A DNA stretch of 64,000 nucleotides, from positions 30,288,277 to 30,352,276 of the forward strand of contig NC_133105.1 of assembly GCF_022965805.1 (NCBI RefSeq). The letters run 5' to 3'. Position 1 is the stretch's first letter. The number at the start of each line of letters is the position of its first letter. The notes below the pieces were generated by a model. It ran no database searches and was not told the origin of the DNA. It was given only the letters and a program-made list of their open reading frames with translations. Shown piece after piece: positions 58,661 through 64,000 of the stretch. The position numbers were made by a program, and so were the translations under genes. This stretch comes from Primulina eburnea (lineage: Eukaryota > Streptophyta > Magnoliopsida > Lamiales > Gesneriaceae).

Positions 58661-61600
58661 GTCCTAGGCATGCCATGCAACCTAGCGACTTCACTAAAGA
58701 AAAAATCCGCAATGTTTGCATCATCGGTTTTATGACAAGCAATAAAATGTGCCATCTTAGAGAATCTATCCACAACAACAAAAATAGAATCACTCCCCGT
58801 CTTAGTCCTAGGCAACCCAAAAATAAAGTACATAGAAATGTCAATCCAAGTTTTTTTTAAGAATAGCACGCAAAAGTGTTCCCAAAATTCTATTGACAAC
58901 TTCAGTTTGTCCATCCGTTTGAGGATGACAAGAAGCAGAAAACAACAATTTTGTGCCAAGTTTAGCCCATAAAGTCTTCCGAAAGTAACTCAAGAATTTA
59001 ACATCGCGACCAGAATCTATAGTCCTTGGCATGCCATGCAACCTAACGAATTCTCTAAAGAACAAATCCGCAATGTTTAAAGCATCATCGGTTTTATGAC
59101 AAGCTATAAAATGTGCCATCTTAGAGAATCTATCCACAACAACAAAAATAGAATCCCTCCCCTTCATATTCCTAGGCAAACGAAAAATAAAGTACATATA
59201 AATGTCAATCCAAGTTCTTTTTAAGAATAGCACGTAAAAGTGTTCCCAAAGTTTTATAGACAACTTCAGTTTGTCCATCCGTTTGAGAATGACAAGTAGT
59301 AGAAAACAACAATTTTGTGCCAAGTTTAGCCCATAAAGTCTTCCAAAAGTAACTCAAGAATTTAACATCGCGGCCAGAAACAATAGTACTAGGCATGCCA
59401 TGCAACCTAGCGACTTCTCTAAAGAACAAATCCGCCATGTTTGAAGCATCATCGGTTTTATGACAAGCTATAAAATTTGTCATCTTAGAGAATCTATCCA
59501 CAACAACGAAAATAGAATCCCTCCCCTTCTTAGTCCTAGGCGACCCCAAAATAAAGTCCATAGAAATGTCAATCCAGTTCTTTTTAAGAATAGCACGGAA
59601 AGGTGTTCCCAAAGTTCTATTGACAACTTCAGTTTGTCGTGCCAAGTTTAGCCCATAAAGTCTTCCAAAAGTAACTCAAGAATTTAACATCGCGACCAGA
59701 AACAATAGTCCTAGGCATTCCATGCAACCTAACGACTTCTCTAAAGAACAAATCCGCCATGTTTGAAGCATCATCGGTTTTATGACAAGCTATAAAATGT
59801 GCCATCTTAGAGAATATATCCACAACAACGAAAATAGAATCCCTCCCCTTCTTAGTCCTAGGCAACCCCAAAATAAAGTCCATAGAAATGTCAATCCAGT
59901 TCTTTTTAAGAATAGCAAGCAATGGTGTTCCTAAAGTTCTATTGACAACTTCAGTTTGTCGTGCCAAGTTTAGCCCATAAAGTTTTCCAAAAGTAACTTT
60001 AGAATTTAACATTGCGACCAGAAACAATAGTCCTAGGCATGCCATCCAACCTAGCGACTTCTCTAAAGAACAAATCCGCCATGTTTGAAGCATTATCGGT
60101 TTTATGACAAGCTATAAAATTTGCCATCTTAGAGAATCTATCCACAACAACGAAAATAGAATCCCTCCCCTTCTTAGTCCTAGGCAACCACAAAATAAAT
60201 CCATAGAAATGTCAATCCAAGTTCTTTTTAAGAATAGCACGCAAAAGTGTTCCCAAAGTTCTATTGACAACTTCAGTTTGTCCATCCGTTTGAGGATGAC
60301 AAGTAGTAGAAAACAACAATTTTGTGCCAAGTTTAGCCAATAAAGTCTTCCAAAAGTAACTCAAGAATTTAACATCGCGACCAGAAACAATAGTTTGAGG
60401 CATGCCATGCAACCTAACGACTTCTCTAAAGAACAAATCCGCAATGTTTGAAGCATCATCGGTTTTATGACAAGCTATAAAATGTGCCATCTTAGAGAAT
60501 CTATCCACAACAACAAAAATAGAATCCCTCCCCTTCTTAGTCCTAGGCGACCCCAAAATAAAGTCCATAGAAATGTCAATCCAGTTCTTTTTAAGAATAG
60601 CACGGAAAGGTGTTCCCAAAGTTCTATTGACAACTTCAGTTTGTCGTGCCAAGTTTAGCCCATAAAGTCTTCCAAAAGTAACTCAAGAATTTAACATCGC
60701 GACCAGAAACAATAGTCCTAGGCATGCCATGCAACCTAACGACTTCTCTAAAGAACAAATCCGCAATGTTTGAAGCATCATCGGTTTTATGACAAGCTAT
60801 AAAATGTGCCATCTTAGAGAATCTATCCACAACAACAAAAATAGAATCCCTCCCTTCTTAGTCCTAGGCCACCCCAAAATAAAGTCCATAGAAATGTAAA
60901 TCCAGTTCTTTTTAAGAATAGCACGCAAAGGTGTTCCCAAAGTTCTATTGACAACTTCAGTTTGTCCATACGTTTGAGGATGGCAAGTAGTAGAAAACAG
61001 CAATTTTGTGCCATGTTTAGCCCATAAACTCTTCCAAAAGTAACTCAAGAATTTAACATCGCGACCAGAAACAATAGTCCTAGGCATGCCATGCAACCTA
61101 ACGACTTTTCTAAAGAACAAATCCGCAATGTTTGAAGCATCATCGGTTATATGACAAGCTATAAAATGTGCCATCTTAGAGAATCTATCCACAACAACAA
61201 AAATAGAATCCCTCCCCTTCTTAGTCCTAGGCAACCCCAAAATAAAGTCCATAGAAATGTCAATCCAAGTTCTTTTTAAGAATAGCACGCAAAAGTGTTC
61301 CCAAAGTTCTATTGACAACTTCAGTTTGTCCATCCGTTTGAGGATGACAAGTAGTAGAAAACAACAATTTTGTGCCAAGTATAGCCCATAAAGTCTTCCT
61401 AAAAGTAACTCAAGAATTTAACATCGCGGACCAGAATCAATAGTCCTAGGCATGCCATGCAACCTAACGACTTCTCTAAAGAACAAATCCGCAATGTTTG
61501 AAGCATCATCGGTTTTATGACAAGCTATAAAATGTGCCATCTTAGAGAATCTATCCACAACAATACAAAAATAGAATCCCTCCCCTTCTTAGTCCTAGGC

Positions 61601-61980
61601 AACCCCAAAATAAAGTCCATAGAAATGTCAATCCAAGTTCTTTTTAAGAATAGCACGCAAAAGTGTTCCCAAAGTTCTATTGACAACTTCAGTTTGTCCA
61701 TCCGTTTGAGGATGACAAGTAGTAGAAAACAACAATTTTGTGCCAAGTTTAGCCCATAAAGTCTTCCGAAAGTAACTCAAGAATTTAACATCGCGACCAG
61801 AATCTATAGTCCTAGGCATGCCATGCAACCTAACGAATTCTCTAAAGAACAAATCCACGATGTTTAAAGCATCATCGGTTTTATGACAAGCTATAAAATG
61901 TGCCATCTTAGAGAATCTATCCACAACAACAAAAATAGAATCCCTCCCCTTCTTATTCCTAGGCAAACCAAAAATAAAGT
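58661..61980 (-). repeat. Integrase-core satellite, segment D
   Basis: About nine units; marker words at 58871, 59235, 59598, 59920, 60242, 60605, 60926, 61290 and 61658. Spacings are mostly 363-364 bp, with three short ones (322, 322, 321) and one of 368. The three short units lack about 41 bp that encodes [13 protein letters not shown] (joins near 59638, 59964 and 60647). It ends at the LTR starting at 61981. Confidence 0.93.
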
Positions 61981-63454
61981 TGTGGGGACCCGGGCTCTAA
62001 TTCTTTTTTCTTGGGATTAAATGGATCATTATTCTAAAATGTGGGTCAATTTTTCGCTTTTTACATCAAATCAAATGTAACTAAACAAGCATAAGTTCTT
62101 TATTTATTGAACAACATACAACAAAAGATACATGTCTTATTCTATATACAAATAGTGTTCACTACCATCTATAAACAAAAGATAGTCCAAAGCTAATAAA
62201 AAGACCACTAGTCCTCTGCTGCGCCCGTGATCTCCACGCTAACCCGATCATCTCTGTCTCGACCCAGATCCTGCTCCACCTGTTGTTATGCACACATACA
62301 GACATAACAACAGCCGGAAAACCGGTGAGAACAATCCCAGTATAAACATGTATACATGCATTAAAACAATCTAAAACATGAAACATGCTAATATGAATGT
62401 CATTCATATATAATCATGCAATGCGAGTCTAATCATGTCTAGACGCGACTCGACTAGAACTCTAGGGATCCCGTTGTGAATAAGACGATCTATCACCTAC
62501 TCTCCAATCGGGGTGACGGTACGTCTTATTCCTAGACTTCGGCCTGATCTGTATCCGCATCTACAATAGGGGCGGTGATCTTCCCCTAAGCTGTGATATC
62601 GCCGAACGTCTAGTAGTCTGCCTGATCTCCAGACTGTCCTATCTTAATGCATGAATACACAATCTGTAAACAAGCATAATCATTCTAATGCAATGTCACA
62701 TGATCTGTAAACAAAGCATAGCAAGATTTGTATACAAGTTCTATAAACAATCTATAACCAATCATAATCATATCTAGATATAAACAATAAAACAAGTATG
62801 TGATTTTGGTCGGGAAACTCAAATGTGATCTCATTTGAGTCGTGATTCCCCAAACAAAACATGTACTATACCTTTCTTTGCACAGTCGCTGTCACGGTCG
62901 TAAAGATGAATATGAAATGGAAATGTGGATATACAATCTATCAAGTTCTAACTCAACCAAGACATTTATACAATCTATACTTGCTCTTGGTACAATTTGA
63001 CGGCATAACGACGTATATTATTAATACCGGTCAATCCAATCTCAACAAATATCAACATATACCATCCTCAACTCACAATCGAATCATATGCACAAAACCA
63101 TACTCAAATTGGATACATCTTATTCCTAAACATGCTGAAATTCATAAGAAATGCATACGACATCCTTTCTTTGTTCTAGTTTCGATTATAAACTCATAAT
63201 CCTCACTAGAATATCTAAATACAGTCATCATAGCATTTCCTTTACATGAAATTCTTGAAACATGTTAGAACTGAATAAAAAGTGTACCCTTTCAAAGCCT
63301 TCGACGCCAGAAATAAGAATCTCAACTCGGATTAGAATTTGAATGGCTAAATATTGAGATATCTACCTTCAAAGCCTTGAAAACTTGAAGAGTTTTGGGA
63401 GGAAGTCTCGGTTCTGCCTGCTGAAAATGAGAAGAAGGTGACTCATGTTCGACT

Positions 63455-63465
63455 TATATTTATAC
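63455..63465 (-). promoter_or_regulatory. TATA box of the E8 LTR
   Basis: Minus strand GTATAAATATA, about 50 bp downstream (LTR orientation) of the dyad cluster. Confidence 0.6.
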
Positions 63466-63509
63466 CCCTGCCATGTGTCAAGTTGAGAACAAGAGTGGAT
63501 GTCTCGCAT

Positions 63510-63860
63510 GCAGCACCGCGGGTGCGGTACTGTAAACCCCAAGATTCTGGTAGATAGTTGAATATGAAACGCAAGAACAGACGAGGGCGAAACGATGCGA
63601 TAAAATATGAAAATTTGGAATGTGTAACACCGCACCCGCGGTAGAATTAGACCGCACCCGCGGTGCATGGACAGTAGGGTGCCCAAATTTGAGTTTGCAA
63701 GACCGCACCCGCGGTCTTAACCATACCGCACCCGCGGTGCTAAGACCGCACCCGCGGTCGTGCAGCGACCGCACCCGCGTTCCTTGAAATTCAGAAAATG
63801 ATAGGGTGGCCGAGAGCATGGCGCACCCGCGCTCCTTAAGTCACCGCACCCGCGGTCATG
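63510..63860 (-). promoter_or_regulatory. ACCGC-ACCC-GCGGT dyad cluster in E8 U3
   Basis: About nine words of the type ACCGCACCCGCGGT or its complement (near 63513, 63629, 63650, 63701, 63725, 63744, 63768, 63821 and 63842). The same word is found in the otherwise different LTRs of E4, E5, E6 and E7. Confidence 0.6.
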
Positions 63861-64000
63861 CGTGGAACTTGAAAAATAAGGACACCTGCTCTTGCCATGC
63901 AAATATGATATATGTGTCTTCATTCCACCCATTTCAGATATGGGAAACAAGGGAAAACTCAGAAGAAGAACAAAGGTTCCTTGCTTATTAAAATTGATCT

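Larger units (their letters stand above)
61981..64000 (-). repeat. E8: LTR related to the E2 family, runs off the right edge
   Basis: Plus strand starts TGTGGGGACCCGGGCTC, the E2-type LTR border, directly after array sequence. Positions 61981 to about 62900 follow the E2 LTR (R-U5 side). From about 62900 the U3 side is different: no TTCGGACGCTCCGAA cluster, but an ACCGCACCCGCGGT cluster at 63510-63860 and a TATA box near 63455-63465. No LTR end (CATTACA) was found, so it extends beyond the window; whether a full element follows is unknown. Confidence 0.8.

Noticed and set aside
41735..61746. Alternative-frame minus-strand peptides beginning MAQNCCFLL in the array
   Set aside because: They read through unit junctions in another frame before entering the true integrase frame, so they are a by-product of the 364-bp spacing.
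42430..61760. Plus-strand open frames of 60-80 codons repeated across the array
   Set aside because: They are the antisense of the integrase-core units, recur only because the units recur, and show no independent protein features.
39204..61980. Regular direct repeats that might be read as a CRISPR array
   Set aside because: Units are about 363 bp with no short-repeat/unique-spacer pattern, and they encode an integrase core in a plant-type genome.

Overview
The window looks like intergenic, repeat-packed DNA from a flowering plant nuclear genome, probably (peri)centromeric or other heterochromatin. No host gene, tRNA or rRNA gene could be supported. Nearly every base belongs to LTR retrotransposons of the Ty3/gypsy chromovirus type (gag, aspartic protease, RT, RNase H, integrase and a C-terminal chromodomain-like tail; Tekay/Del-like, lineage tentative), or to a tandem array made from a piece of a different gypsy integrase. 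Plant signatures are primer-binding sites matching the 3' end of initiator tRNA-Met (TGGTATCAGAGC), 5-bp target-site duplications (TSDs), LTRs of 1.5-2.1 kb and AT-rich flanks. The species cannot be named from this sequence.

Layout. E1 (1-5363, minus) runs off the left edge; its 5' LTR sits in an older LTR called LTR-X here (5364-5867 and 13930-14655). E2 (5868-13924, minus, TSD ATAAC) is a young, complete element also inside LTR-X. LTR-X is inserted in the 3' LTR of E3 (14656-30076, minus). E3's gag is split by E4 (19313-27147, plus, TSD CGTAG), a second young, complete element. E3 sits in the 3' LTR of E5 (30077-39203, minus), which also carries a 2.1-kb foreign solo LTR (33025-35116, TSD CCGCC). 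E5 is inserted in a tandem array of about 363-bp units, each encoding an integrase catalytic-core fragment on the minus strand (39204-61980, interrupted). The array also holds a solo LTR (39820-41771, TSD TTAGT) and two plus-strand elements, E6 (43814-51231) and E7 (52691-58660). E6 and E7 have the same target site, the same protease deletion and the same LTR-specific variants, so they are products of one insertion duplicated together with array DNA. A further LTR (61981-64000) leaves the window on the right.

State of the genes. E2 and E4 each have one long gag-pol frame broken by a single stop near the end of RT. E3, E5, E6 and E7 carry several stops and frameshifts. E1 keeps gag and a protease remnant, but the visible part shows no RT. 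No single element has an uninterrupted gag-pol, so any mobility would need proteins supplied from elsewhere.

Most notable: (i) the integrase-core satellite, whose units almost all share a substitution at one catalytic position; (ii) the duplication of array plus element; (iii) in each LTR family, a cluster of GC-rich short inverted repeats in U3, just upstream of a TATA-like element in several families, with different motif sequences but the same layout.
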